DNA from: JBCDCE01 sp039182515
Lineage (GTDB): Bacteria; Pseudomonadota; Alphaproteobacteria; Rhodobacterales; Rhodobacteraceae
Direction of reading: 5' to 3'
NCBI GenBank assembly: GCA_039182515.1
Contig: JBCDCE010000079.1
Coordinates: 1-13,112 of the forward strand
Length of the DNA stretch: 13,112 nt
In this document: positions 6,174 through 13,112 of the stretch, in pieces
Layout: each line of letters begins with the position of its first letter
How positions within the stretch are numbered: the first letter of the stretch is position 1
Notes under the pieces: model-generated
Seen by the model: only the letters and a program-made list of their open reading frames with translations
Told to the model about the DNA's origin: nothing
Databases searched by the model: none
Program-made: the position numbers and the translations under genes

Positions 6174-7160
6174 GCGCGGCGCCTCGCCCAAAGGGATAAA
6201 ACCCACAGAGGCCTTGCCGCCCGAGAGCGTGATCGGCACATCGAGCGTTTTGCTGGAGCCCGAAAAGCCTGCCATGAGCTGAAGCGTTCCCTCAACGAGG
6301 GGTCGCAAATCTGGATTGAGAGCGCCCGCGTTTTGCGCCAGATCGAGCATCTCCACCCAGTTTTCCGCCTTGATCGAGACCTTGCCTGTGGCACGCCCCT
6401 GCGCGTCGATCTCAACGTCTCCTGCAAAGCGCAAAGACAGCGGCCCCCAAGCGGCGCGCGCTTCTTTCAAGGTAAGGCTTGTGGGTTGTGGGCGGCTTTT
6501 TTCCAGAGCGGAGCGGTCCCAAGCGCGGTCAAACCGCGCGACCCCATCGATTACGACCTTTTCAATGCGCTGAGGCAAAAGCCCACTTGGATCCAGCTTT
6601 GCCTTAGCCGCTTTGGAGGGCGTGAGCCCTGTGAGCGTCAGTGCCAGATCATAGTCGGCCTTGGTCTCAGCCTGGCGGCGCAACGCCATCAGGGCTTTGT
6701 CGATGGTGAGGCCTGCGCCGTCTTCTGGTGTGAGCCCGAGGGTCTCGGCGGTCCAGGTTGCGCTGTCAATCTCAAGGGCTTCAACATTCGCGAAATCGGC
6801 AGAGGCGCGCATGTCTTTGCTGGTGACATTGATGCGACCTTGGGGCGTCGCGATGCTCTGCTCTGGCGGCCAAACGGCGATGACCTTTTCAGCGTCATAG
6901 CTCAGCCGCAGCAATTGAAACATTGGTGCGCGCCAGGCCCAGCCGGTGTCTGGGTCCACAAGCTCAATATCTGTGAAGGTTGTGTCAAAGCGGTTCGGGA
7001 ACCCGCGCGTTTCAACACTGCTCACCTCTGCCGCCCAGCCTTCCGCTTGGCGCGCTGACATCCAGGTTTCAGCTTCTTTTTCAACTGTGGACGCGCCCAC
7101 AAACCAAAAGCCGCCCCAAAGCGCAGCAAGGGCCACAGCAGTGCCGAAAATCCACTTCAT
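6159..7160 (-). CDS. DUF2125 family exported or inner-membrane protein
   Basis: A 333-residue protein with an N-terminal hydrophobic segment (about 4-23) that is either an uncleaved anchor or a signal peptide, so most of the protein should be periplasmic. The family signature is seen in GFPNRFD (53-59), the following TDIEL...TGWAWRAP stretch, and the WPPEQ segment near 97-101. The family is largely restricted to alphaproteobacteria and has no assigned function. The long beta-rich body resembles the style of envelope lipid-transfer (AsmA-like) proteins, but that is only an impression. AAAGGG lies 6 bases before the ATG. The gene is divergent from the cyclotransferase gene at 7231 and overlaps tyrA tail to tail. 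Confidence 0.85.
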   Translation of the reverse strand: MKWIFGTAVALAALWGGFWFVGASTVEKEAETWMSARQAEGWAAEVSSVETRGFPNRFDTTFTDIELVDPDTGWAWRAPMFQLLRLSYDAEKVIAVWPPEQSIATPQGRINVTSKDMRASADFANVEALEIDSATWTAETLGLTPEDGAGLTIDKALMALRRQAETKADYDLALTLTGLTPSKAAKAKLDPSGLLPQRIEKVVIDGVARFDRAWDRSALEKSRPQPTSLTLKEARAAWGPLSLRFAGDVEIDAQGRATGKVSIKAENWVEMLDLAQNAGALNPDLRPLVEGTLQLMAGFSGSSKTLDVPITLSGGKASVGFIPLGEAPRLRLR

Positions 7161-7175
7161 ATCAGACCCTTTGGT

Positions 7176-7205
7176 TTGCCTCTTTGCGCTTGGTCCTGTT
7201 TATAG
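7176..7205 (+). promoter_or_regulatory. Weak promoter candidate for the cyclotransferase gene
   Basis: In the 70-base divergent spacer, TTGCCT (7176-7181) is followed after 18 bases by TTATAG (7200-7205). Both hexamers are imperfect. Its position 26 bases before the ATG at 7231 is reasonable. Confidence 0.25.
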
Positions 7206-7230
7206 CGCTTGAACTGAAAGGACCACACCG

Positions 7231-7797
7231 ATGGCGCTTTGGGTCTTTGCTTATGGATCTTTGATTTGGAACCCCGAGTTCGACGTGGCCGAGCAATCGC
7301 TGGCGCGGCTGGGCGGCTTTGCGCGCTCCTTTTGTATGCGGTCGATCCATCATAGGGGCAGCGAAGAAGACCCTGGCCTTGTCTTGGCTTTGGACACCAG
7401 CGAAGGAGCCAGTTGCGACGGCGTTGCGTTCCGCGTGGCAGGCGATGAGGCTGCCTGCTTGGAAGCCCTGCGTGCGCGCGAGCTGATCTCTTCAGCCTAT
7501 GTCGAGACCTGGCAGCACGTTACGCTGCAAGATAACCGGCGTGTTCAAGCAGTGACTTACGTGATCAACCGCGATCATTGGCAGTACTGCGCGGGGCTCA
7601 GTTTAGAAGAGCAAGCCCAGATCATCGCAGAGGCCCATGGCGGGCGCGGGCCAAACTGGGAATATCTTAACAATACAGCCCAACACTTGCGTGAAATCGG
7701 CCTCAGCGATTCTGATCTGAACTGGCTCGAGCAACGTGTTGGGGAATTACGGGCAGAAAAAACCTTAACGCTTGGCGAGCCGCGCGCGACCAACTAA
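7231..7797 (+). CDS. ChaC-like gamma-glutamylcyclotransferase
   Basis: Enzymes of this family cleave glutathione to 5-oxoproline and cysteinylglycine in the cytoplasm. The 188-residue protein opens with the substrate-loop motif FAYGSLIWNP (6-15). It has RSFCMRSIHHRG (32-43) and PGLVLAL, then the L-x-x-RE motif with the presumed catalytic E84. The C-terminal ChaC signature includes AHGGRGPNWEYL (135-146). AAAGGA lies 8 bases upstream of the ATG. It is 41 bases upstream of the channel gene, so co-transcription is possible. A short inverted repeat AACCTTA/TAAGGTT around its end is not a convincing terminator. I do not assign chaC because substrate preference is not visible. Confidence 0.88.
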   Translation: MALWVFAYGSLIWNPEFDVAEQSLARLGGFARSFCMRSIHHRGSEEDPGLVLALDTSEGASCDGVAFRVAGDEAACLEALRARELISSAYVETWQHVTLQDNRRVQAVTYVINRDHWQYCAGLSLEEQAQIIAEAHGGRGPNWEYLNNTAQHLREIGLSDSDLNWLEQRVGELRAEKTLTLGEPRATN

Positions 7798-7838
7798 GGT
7801 TACACGCAACAATAAAGAGACCTCAGGGCGGTACATCC

Positions 7839-9026
7839 ATGGTGACAGAGAGCGCACAAGCGCCGTATTTCTCCAGGCCACTTCGACAGATTGTGCTCAT
7901 GCTTTTGGCATTGGGCCTTGTTGGGGGCGGGGTTTACTTGGCGTTGCCCAGGGTTCTGCCGGTCTTTTTGGCAAATCCCTATCTCAACGGCTTTATCGCC
8001 ATGGTCTTTGTGATCGGCATTTTGGCCTGCTTTTACCAGGTGGCGCAGCTGATGCGCTCGGTCGGTTGGATCGAAGGCTTTACCTCTGAGCGCATTGGCC
8101 ATGAGATCGTAACGCCGCCGCAGCTGATGGCCCCCTTGGCCAATCTCATGGGCAATGCGCGCGGGAGCCGCATGGCAATTTCTACGGCCTCGACCCGTTC
8201 GATCTTGGATTCTGTGGCCACCCGGATGGATGAGCAGCGTGAGCTCACGCGCTACATCATCAACACATTGATTTTCTTAGGTCTTTTGGGTACGTTTTTT
8301 GGCCTTGCTACCACGGTTCCTGCCCTTGTTGAGACAATCCGAGGCTTGGCACCCGAAGAAGGCGAGGGCGGCGTTGAAGTTTTCTCCCGGCTTATGACGG
8401 GGCTTGATGCGCAGCTTGCTGGCATGGGCGTGGCCTTTGCCTCCTCTCTGCTGGGGCTTGCTGGGTCCCTTGTTGTGGGGCTCTTGGAGCTTTTGGTCAG
8501 CCACGGGCAGGGGCGCTTTTACCGCGAGCTGGAAGAGTGGCTTTCTTCGATCACCCGGCTGTCTTTTGCGGGAGCGGACAGTGATGGCGATAGCTCGGGC
8601 GAGCAAAGCATGGTGACGGCGGTGCTCCAACATATGTCCGAAGAAATGGCCACCTTGCAAAACATTGTGGCTGTATCAGAGCAAAACCGCTCAGCGCTTG
8701 AAAACCGCCTTGGCGATTTGGCGGACGATATGCGCGCGCTGACCTCCGCCATGGCCCAGGGCGACGAAATGCGCGCCACATTCTTGCGTGTTGCCGAAGG
8801 CCAAGACGCCCTTCTGGCCCGCATGGGCAGCGGCGGCGCGGGCGGTGGCGAAGGGCTCGATTCTGAGGCGCGGATGCGTCTGCGCTCCATCGACGTTCAG
8901 CTGCTGCGCATTTTGGAAGAAATGTCTGCGGGTCGGCAGGAAACCACGGCCGATCTTCGCAATGAAATCGCAGCTCTGACCCGCGCGATCCGGCATCTCT
9001 CAAGCCCCGACGATAGGCGCTACTGA
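7839..9026 (+). CDS. MotA/TolQ/ExbB-like proton channel subunit
   Basis: A 395-residue inner-membrane protein. Four hydrophobic segments are seen, at about 17-37, 48-68, 141-162 and 194-220. The last two carry the family core: FLGLLGTFFGLATTV in the third and GMGVAFASSLLGLAGS in the fourth, matching the MotA_ExbB domain. A cytoplasmic stretch separates helices 2 and 3. After residue 221 comes a hydrophilic, mostly helical tail of about 175 residues with a Gly/Ser-rich break near 330-340. In this family, pentamers of such subunits surround a dimer of a MotB/ExbD-like partner and use ion flow to turn or move it. The partner is the next gene, joined by a TGATG stop-start overlap, which supports a fixed two-protein complex. 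The cellular role is unknown. It is not a flagellar motA by context, because no flagellar genes are present. Confidence 0.85.
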   Translation: MVTESAQAPYFSRPLRQIVLMLLALGLVGGGVYLALPRVLPVFLANPYLNGFIAMVFVIGILACFYQVAQLMRSVGWIEGFTSERIGHEIVTPPQLMAPLANLMGNARGSRMAISTASTRSILDSVATRMDEQRELTRYIINTLIFLGLLGTFFGLATTVPALVETIRGLAPEEGEGGVEVFSRLMTGLDAQLAGMGVAFASSLLGLAGSLVVGLLELLVSHGQGRFYRELEEWLSSITRLSFAGADSDGDSSGEQSMVTAVLQHMSEEMATLQNIVAVSEQNRSALENRLGDLADDMRALTSAMAQGDEMRATFLRVAEGQDALLARMGSGGAGGGEGLDSEARMRLRSIDVQLLRILEEMSAGRQETTADLRNEIAALTRAIRHLSSPDDRRY

Positions 9027-11428
9027 TGGCGCTCTCGCGGCGGTCTAGCGGACGGTTCCAAGCCGCGATTTGGCCGGGCTTTGTGGACGCCATGACAGCG
9101 CTTTTGTTGGTGCTGTTTTTTGTAATTACCATTTTCATGGTTGTGCAGTTTGTGCTCCGCGAGACGATCACGGGCCAAAACGAAGAACTGGATGAACTGG
9201 GTGCTGAGCTCTCTGCTCTGAGCCGCGCTCTCAATTTGTCCAGCGATCAGAACGCTCAAAAAGATGCGGAACTCGGGCAGTTGCGGGCCACGCTGATTGA
9301 TCGCGACAGCCGCATTGCCGCCCAGGGCGCACAGATAGAAGCCTTGGGCGAAACCCGTGATGCGCAAGAGGCAGCCCTCGCGGCCGCCGCAGCACGCATT
9401 GCTGGCTTTGAAACCCAAGTCTCTGGGCTAGAGCAGGCCCAGGCCGAAGCCACTGCCCGGATCACAGCTTTCGAAGCCCAGGTTGCCAATCTGCTCGCGG
9501 ATCAAGCCGCAAAAGAGAGCCGCATCGCGACGCTCGAAGGGGAAGGGGCCGAGTTGGCCTCGCAAAACCAATCTTTGGATGCAGCCCTCCTGGCGGCGCG
9601 CGGTGAAATCGATGCGCAAGTGGAAGCAGCGCGCTTGGCTGCGCTTCAACAAGAGGCGCTTGAGGCCCTCATCACCGATCTCGAAGCCACGCGAGACGCA
9701 CAAGCTCAGGATTTGGCGGAGGCCGACGAAGCGCTCACAGCATCCGAAACCGCGCGGCTCACTCAAATGGAAGCGGCCGCCGCCCTGCGGGCGCGCCTTG
9801 CCAATGCCGATACTGAGCTCACAGCCATGACCCTGGCTCTCGAAGAGCAGCGCCAACGCGCCGAAGACACGCTCACGCTTTTGGCCGGTGCAAAGGCGGC
9901 GCAAGTGGATCTCGACACCCAATTGGCCGCGGCCCTCTTGGCCAATTCCGATCTCGAGAGTGCTTCTGCAAAACTTGCAGCTGACCTGCGCGATGAGGTG
10001 GCCGCGCTGAAAACCAGCCAGGCCTCGCTGGTGTCCGATCTCAACACGGCCCGCGCGGCACTGACAGGCCTGCAAGCGCGCCTTTTGGCAGAACGCTCTG
10101 AAGCTGAAGGCCGCCAAGCGGATGCGGATGCCGCCCAAGCAGCCCTTTTGGCCAGTCAAGAAGCGCTGCGACTGGAAGTGAGCGCTTTGCAAGCCGCTCT
10201 TTCGCAGTCCCAAGGAGATCTTAGCGCGGCGCAATCCAGTCAAGCGCAGGTGCGCGCAGACTTGGAAACCAAGGTGGCTGGGCTTGAAGCTGCTTTGGCC
10301 GCGCAACGCGCAGAAGCCTCAGAGGCCACACTTGAAAGCCAGAGGCTGGAAGATCTCTTGGCGGATTTACGAGTGCAGATCGCTGGCTTGCAGAGCACGG
10401 CCAGTGAGCAAGCGGATTTGGCGGTGAAGCTCGAAACTGCTCTGGAAGATCTGGCCAGCACCCGCGCTGAGCGAGACGGCCTACGGGCCGCACAGTCGGC
10501 TGAAACTGGCACGCAGGACGATCTTCGTCGTCAGTTGGCCACGGCGCTTGCGGCCAAAGTCGCAGCGGATCGCGATGCTGAGGAGCAATTCACTTTGGCC
10601 CAAGAGCGCGATATTTTGCTCAGCCAAGCCAATGCCGAGTTGAGCACGGTGCGCGCAAAATCGGCTGAAGATCAGCGCGAATTGGCTCTTTTGAACGAGC
10701 AAGTTGCGCAACTCAGGTCGCAGTTGTCGGCCCTCCAAGGGCTTTTGGATGCGGCTGCTGAGGCCGATGGGGCGGCCAAGGTGCAAATCGAAACGCTTGG
10801 GGCAGATCTCAACGCGGCTCTTGCCCGTGCAGCCGCTCAAGAGCGCCGTGCCGCGCGCGCGGCTGAGGCTTTGCTCGAAGAGGAACGCCAGCGGCGTGCT
10901 CTGGAAGAAGCCGAACGAAAAAGGCTCGAAGACGAGGCTGCCCTTTTGGCCAATCAACAAGAGGATCTAGAACAGTATCGCTCAGAGTTCTTTGGAGAAC
11001 TTCGCCGGATCTTGGAAGGTCAAGAAGGCGTGCGCATCGAAGGGGATCGCTTTGTTTTTGCCTCGGAAGTCCTTTTCCCGTCCGGGGGCGCGGATCTCTC
11101 GCTCGATGGCCGGGTAGAAGTGGCGAAGGTGGCTGGGATTTTACGCGAAGTTGCCCGCGATATTCCCCCTGAGATCGACTGGGTGATCCGAGTGGACGGG
11201 CACACAGACAACGTGCCGCTCTCGGGCACAGGTCGGTACCGAGACAACTGGGAGCTGAGCCAAGGCCGGGCTTTGTCGGTGGTACGCTATATGTCGGAAC
11301 AGTTGGAGATTCCAGCCAGTCGTCTTTCCGCGAATGGCTTTGGTGAATTTCAACCCATCAACACGGGCGATACGGATGAGGCGCGCGCACAAAATCGTCG
11401 GATCGAGTTGAAGTTCACAGAGAAATAG
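9026..11428 (+). CDS. MotB-like protein with long coiled coil and OmpA domain
   Basis: An 800-residue protein in three parts. Residues 15-44 form one membrane helix, WPGFVDAMTALLLVL and onward; D21 takes the place of the ion-binding Asp of MotB. Residues about 48-645 are a predicted coiled coil rich in Ala, Leu, Glu, Gln and Arg, with no Pro, Cys, Trp or His seen. Residues about 657-800 are an OmpA/MotB peptidoglycan-binding domain: DGHTDNVPL (H726, D728), NWELSQGRA, and NRRIEL near 790-795. The expected topology is cytoplasmic N-terminus with coil and OmpA domain in the periplasm. With the preceding channel gene it makes a stator-like pair anchored to the cell wall. The fusion of a MotB-type helix to such a long coil is unlike flagellar MotB, whose linker is short. 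The function is not known to me. Confidence 0.85.
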   Translation: MALSRRSSGRFQAAIWPGFVDAMTALLLVLFFVITIFMVVQFVLRETITGQNEELDELGAELSALSRALNLSSDQNAQKDAELGQLRATLIDRDSRIAAQGAQIEALGETRDAQEAALAAAAARIAGFETQVSGLEQAQAEATARITAFEAQVANLLADQAAKESRIATLEGEGAELASQNQSLDAALLAARGEIDAQVEAARLAALQQEALEALITDLEATRDAQAQDLAEADEALTASETARLTQMEAAAALRARLANADTELTAMTLALEEQRQRAEDTLTLLAGAKAAQVDLDTQLAAALLANSDLESASAKLAADLRDEVAALKTSQASLVSDLNTARAALTGLQARLLAERSEAEGRQADADAAQAALLASQEALRLEVSALQAALSQSQGDLSAAQSSQAQVRADLETKVAGLEAALAAQRAEASEATLESQRLEDLLADLRVQIAGLQSTASEQADLAVKLETALEDLASTRAERDGLRAAQSAETGTQDDLRRQLATALAAKVAADRDAEEQFTLAQERDILLSQANAELSTVRAKSAEDQRELALLNEQVAQLRSQLSALQGLLDAAAEADGAAKVQIETLGADLNAALARAAAQERRAARAAEALLEEERQRRALEEAERKRLEDEAALLANQQEDLEQYRSEFFGELRRILEGQEGVRIEGDRFVFASEVLFPSGGADLSLDGRVEVAKVAGILREVARDIPPEIDWVIRVDGHTDNVPLSGTGRYRDNWELSQGRALSVVRYMSEQLEIPASRLSANGFGEFQPINTGDTDEARAQNRRIELKFTEK

Positions 11429-11433
11429 GGGGC

Positions 11434-12423
11434 TTACTCGACCAAAATTTCTGCGCGGCGTGCGTCAATCTCGATGCCTGCGCGTTCAAGCCAAACCCGC
11501 CCTTTGTAGAGGCCCTTGGGCCATCCCTCGGCGGGCGTGCGACGGCCCACAGCTTGGAAATTCCCCGCTTGCGATTTGGCTTGCTCAATCCGATCTGACA
11601 CCACCAAGCCTTCGGGGCCTTCAATCTCAAAGCCCAATGTGTCGCCCGTTTCAGCTTCATAAAAGTCACCCCAGATCACCAAAGCGGGGCCTCGGCTGGA
11701 AAGTTGAGACGCCTGAGCCGTTCCGGCTTTGATGCTGTCATAGGTGGGAATTCCTGCGCTGAAGCCGATCTGTTTTACCCCGCCGGGTTGGTAAGCAATT
11801 GGATCGCTCCAAAGCTGGCGCGGATTTGGATCGGCACAGGAGGCCTCATCGGGATCAAAGGGATCGATCTCATGCCCTTCTCGCCGCAAGGAGAAGTGCA
11901 AATGGGGGAACTCTGTTGCTCCAGATAGCCCAATGAGCCCTAGAGGTGTGCCAGCGTCAACGCGCTGACCTTCTGTGACCGTCACGCTGCCTTTGGCCAT
12001 ATGGCAATATTGCGTGACCCAGCCATCCCCATGATCAATGGCAACACCGTTGCCGCAATCGCGGCCTTGCAAGCTCTCAAGGGTTTCAGAGGTGATGATC
12101 TGATCGGCCATGCCGTCGCGTGTGCCGCGCACCACGCCTGCAGCAGCCGCCACCACGGTGGTTCCCGCGCGCATGGCTTTCAGATGGGGCACAGCGATAT
12201 CCGTGCCGCGGTGGTTGTGGCCCGTGGCTGCGCCGCAAGCGAAATCCATGGCCTCTGGCCCTGGCTCGACGTCAACATACCGCTGCACGACACAGGTTTC
12301 GCCGATCTCGCAGAGCACTGGGAAGATCAACCTCGGCTCCGACTGGGCTGCGGCGGGGAGTGCGTAACAAAAAAGCGCGGGCAAGAGACCTGCCCACGCT
12401 TTGATTGTGTTTGACCGGCGCAA
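11434..12423 (-). CDS. Secreted M23 (LytM-type) metallopeptidase
   Basis: Predicted zinc endopeptidase acting on peptidoglycan cross-links in the periplasm. The 329-residue protein starts with a signal peptide, cleavage likely after AAA near residue 26. The complete active-site set is present: H71-x-x-x-D75, H141, and H174-L-H176, so catalysis is expected rather than a degenerate regulator. Four cysteines in the first part (38, 44, 63, 123) may form disulfides. After the domain (from about 190) comes a 140-residue beta-rich region I cannot name. The start is uncertain: a TTG at 12423, 5 bases after the clpA stop, is the only initiator codon I find that keeps the signal peptide, and it lacks a strong Shine-Dalgarno sequence. 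An apparent clpA terminator lies inside the signal-peptide codons. The stop is 5 bases from that of the convergent OmpA-domain gene. Confidence 0.85.
   Translation of the reverse strand: MRRSNTIKAWAGLLPALFCYALPAAAQSEPRLIFPVLCEIGETCVVQRYVDVEPGPEAMDFACGAATGHNHRGTDIAVPHLKAMRAGTTVVAAAAGVVRGTRDGMADQIITSETLESLQGRDCGNGVAIDHGDGWVTQYCHMAKGSVTVTEGQRVDAGTPLGLIGLSGATEFPHLHFSLRREGHEIDPFDPDEASCADPNPRQLWSDPIAYQPGGVKQIGFSAGIPTYDSIKAGTAQASQLSSRGPALVIWGDFYEAETGDTLGFEIEGPEGLVVSDRIEQAKSQAGNFQAVGRRTPAEGWPKGLYKGRVWLERAGIEIDARRAEILVE
12366..12400 (-). terminator. Intrinsic terminator after clpA, inside the M23 gene
   Basis: Read on the minus strand, AGCGTGGGCA, a 7-base loop, and TGCCCGCGCT form a 10-bp stem with one G-U pair, directly followed by a run of T (12374 down to 12369). 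It starts 28 bases after the clpA stop, the normal place for a terminator. It also encodes residues of the M23 signal peptide. Confidence 0.65.
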
Positions 12424-12428
12424 GCACG

Positions 12429-13112
12429 CTACTCGGCTGTGAGAAGCGGCGGCTTCTTGCGTGTTGAGATCTGAGCCTTGTCCGGCTCTTCAATGCGCAG
12501 TTCGAGCTTGCCGTCCTTAACGCCAACTTTGACAAGACCGCCCTTGGAAAGCTTGCCAAAGAGCAGCTCTTCGGCGAGCGGCTTTTTGATATGCTCCTGG
12601 ATCACACGGCCCAGAGGACGCGCGCCCATCTTGTCGTCATAGCCTTTTTCACCAAGCCAAGCAGCGGCGGCAGACGTGAGTTCGATCGAGACGTTGCGGT
12701 CCATAAGCTGGGCTTCAAGCTGAAGCACAAATTTTTCGACAACTTGGCTGATCACATCGCGGCTAAGCGGTGAGAAGCTGATGACCGCATCAAGACGGTT
12801 CCGGAACTCCGGTGTAAAGGTCTTCTCGATCGCGGCGGTGTCTTCGCCTTCACGACGATCCCGACCGAAGCCGATGGCCTCTTTGGCTTGCTCTGCGGCA
12901 CCCGCATTGGAGGTCATGATGAGCACAACATTGCGGAAGTCGGTTGTGCGACCGTTGTGATCCGTCAGTTTGCCGTGGTCCATGACCTGCAACAGGATGT
13001 TGTAAACATCCGGGTGCGCCTTTTCCATTTCGTCCAGCAGCAGCACGCAGTGGGGGTGTTGATCCACACCGTCCGTTAACATGCCACCCTGATCAAAGCC
13101 AACATAGCCGGG
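12429..13112 (-). CDS. clpA: ClpA, ATPase subunit of ClpAP protease (3' part)
   Basis: C-terminal part of the second AAA+ domain; the 5' portion lies beyond the right edge. ClpA unfolds substrates, including those delivered by ClpS, and feeds them to ClpP in the cytoplasm. Visible are the pore-loop motif GYVGFDQGG (about 13109-13083), Walker B LLLDE with D-E at 13034-13029, sensor-1 region MTSNAG, the ClpP-contacting IGF loop (about 12875-12867), the arginine-finger region PEFRNRLD, and sensor-2 GARP (about 12626-12615). The frame stays open to the window edge with clear ClpA sequence upstream of an internal Met at 13082, so that Met is not the start. A short Lys/Pro-containing tail follows the last AAA+ helices. 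The gene precedes the M23 peptidase in the same direction. Confidence 0.95.
   Translation of the reverse strand, partial: PGYVGFDQGGMLTDGVDQHPHCVLLLDEMEKAHPDVYNILLQVMDHGKLTDHNGRTTDFRNVVLIMTSNAGAAEQAKEAIGFGRDRREGEDTAAIEKTFTPEFRNRLDAVISFSPLSRDVISQVVEKFVLQLEAQLMDRNVSIELTSAAAAWLGEKGYDDKMGARPLGRVIQEHIKKPLAEELLFGKLSKGGLVKVGVKDGKLELRIEEPDKAQISTRKKPPLLTAE

Noticed and set aside
7761..7801. Terminator formed by AACCTTA and TAAGGTT at the end of the cyclotransferase gene
   Set aside because: The arms are only 7 bp with a 27-base loop and no T-run, so a functional terminator is unlikely.
9428..10306. Long minus-strand open frame opposite the coiled-coil gene
   Set aside because: It is a by-product of the Ala/Leu/Glu/Gln-biased codons of the coil; its translation is Arg/Gly/Cys-rich with no family features.
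7839..11428. Zorya anti-phage system (ZorA/ZorB)
   Set aside because: The MotA-like and OmpA-domain pair is reminiscent, but the long coil is on the MotB-like partner rather than ZorA, and no helicase, nuclease or other Zorya effector gene lies nearby. Flanking genes are housekeeping.
7839..11428. Tol-Pal or ExbB-ExbD/TonB locus
   Set aside because: No TolA, TolB or TonB-like gene is present, and the second protein has a wall-binding OmpA domain that ExbD/TolR lack.
12429..13082. Start of clpA at the Met near 13082
   Set aside because: The frame continues to the window edge with conserved ClpA residues (PGYVGFDQGG) before this Met, so it is internal.

Overview
The window looks like ordinary chromosomal DNA from an alphaproteobacterium of the Rhodobacteraceae (Roseobacter group). 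The basis is the protein content: a 206-residue cysteine-free S4, a hisC-tyrA pair, a DUF2125 protein, a stand-alone Hint-domain protein, and clpA followed by an M23 peptidase. An intergenic element ending in GAGTATTTTTA and a consensus CtrA site point the same way. No integrase, IS element, CRISPR array, tRNA or rRNA was seen.

Layout from left to right. (1) 44-1171: an outer-membrane LpxR/DUF2219-type lipid A deacylase. (2) 1348-2415: a Hint-domain protein behind a perfect TTAA-N7-TTAA CtrA-type site. It converges with 2422-3096 (minus), a more AT-rich gene that resembles the Imm11/DUF1629 immunity family. (3) 3103-3405: a structured intergenic region that is the presumed promoter and long leader of rpsD (3406-4026), which ends at a clear intrinsic terminator. 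(4) 4171-6173: hisC and tyrA, translationally coupled, together able to take prephenate to tyrosine. (5) 6159-7160 (minus): a DUF2125 envelope protein whose stop overlaps the end of tyrA. (6) 7231-7797: a ChaC-type gamma-glutamylcyclotransferase. (7) 7839-11428: a coupled pair made of a MotA/TolQ/ExbB-like membrane channel and a MotB-like protein. The second protein has an N-terminal ion-channel helix, about 600 residues of proline-free coiled coil, and a C-terminal OmpA peptidoglycan-binding domain. (8) 11434-12423 (minus): a secreted M23 (LytM) peptidase downstream of clpA, whose 3' part fills the right edge.

The most interesting items are the two-gene motor-like complex with its very long predicted periplasmic coiled coil, the structured rpsD leader, the CtrA-type site in front of the Hint gene beside a possible orphan immunity gene, and an intrinsic terminator for clpA that lies inside the signal-peptide codons of the next gene. 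Family calls rest on motif recognition by eye; no database search was run.
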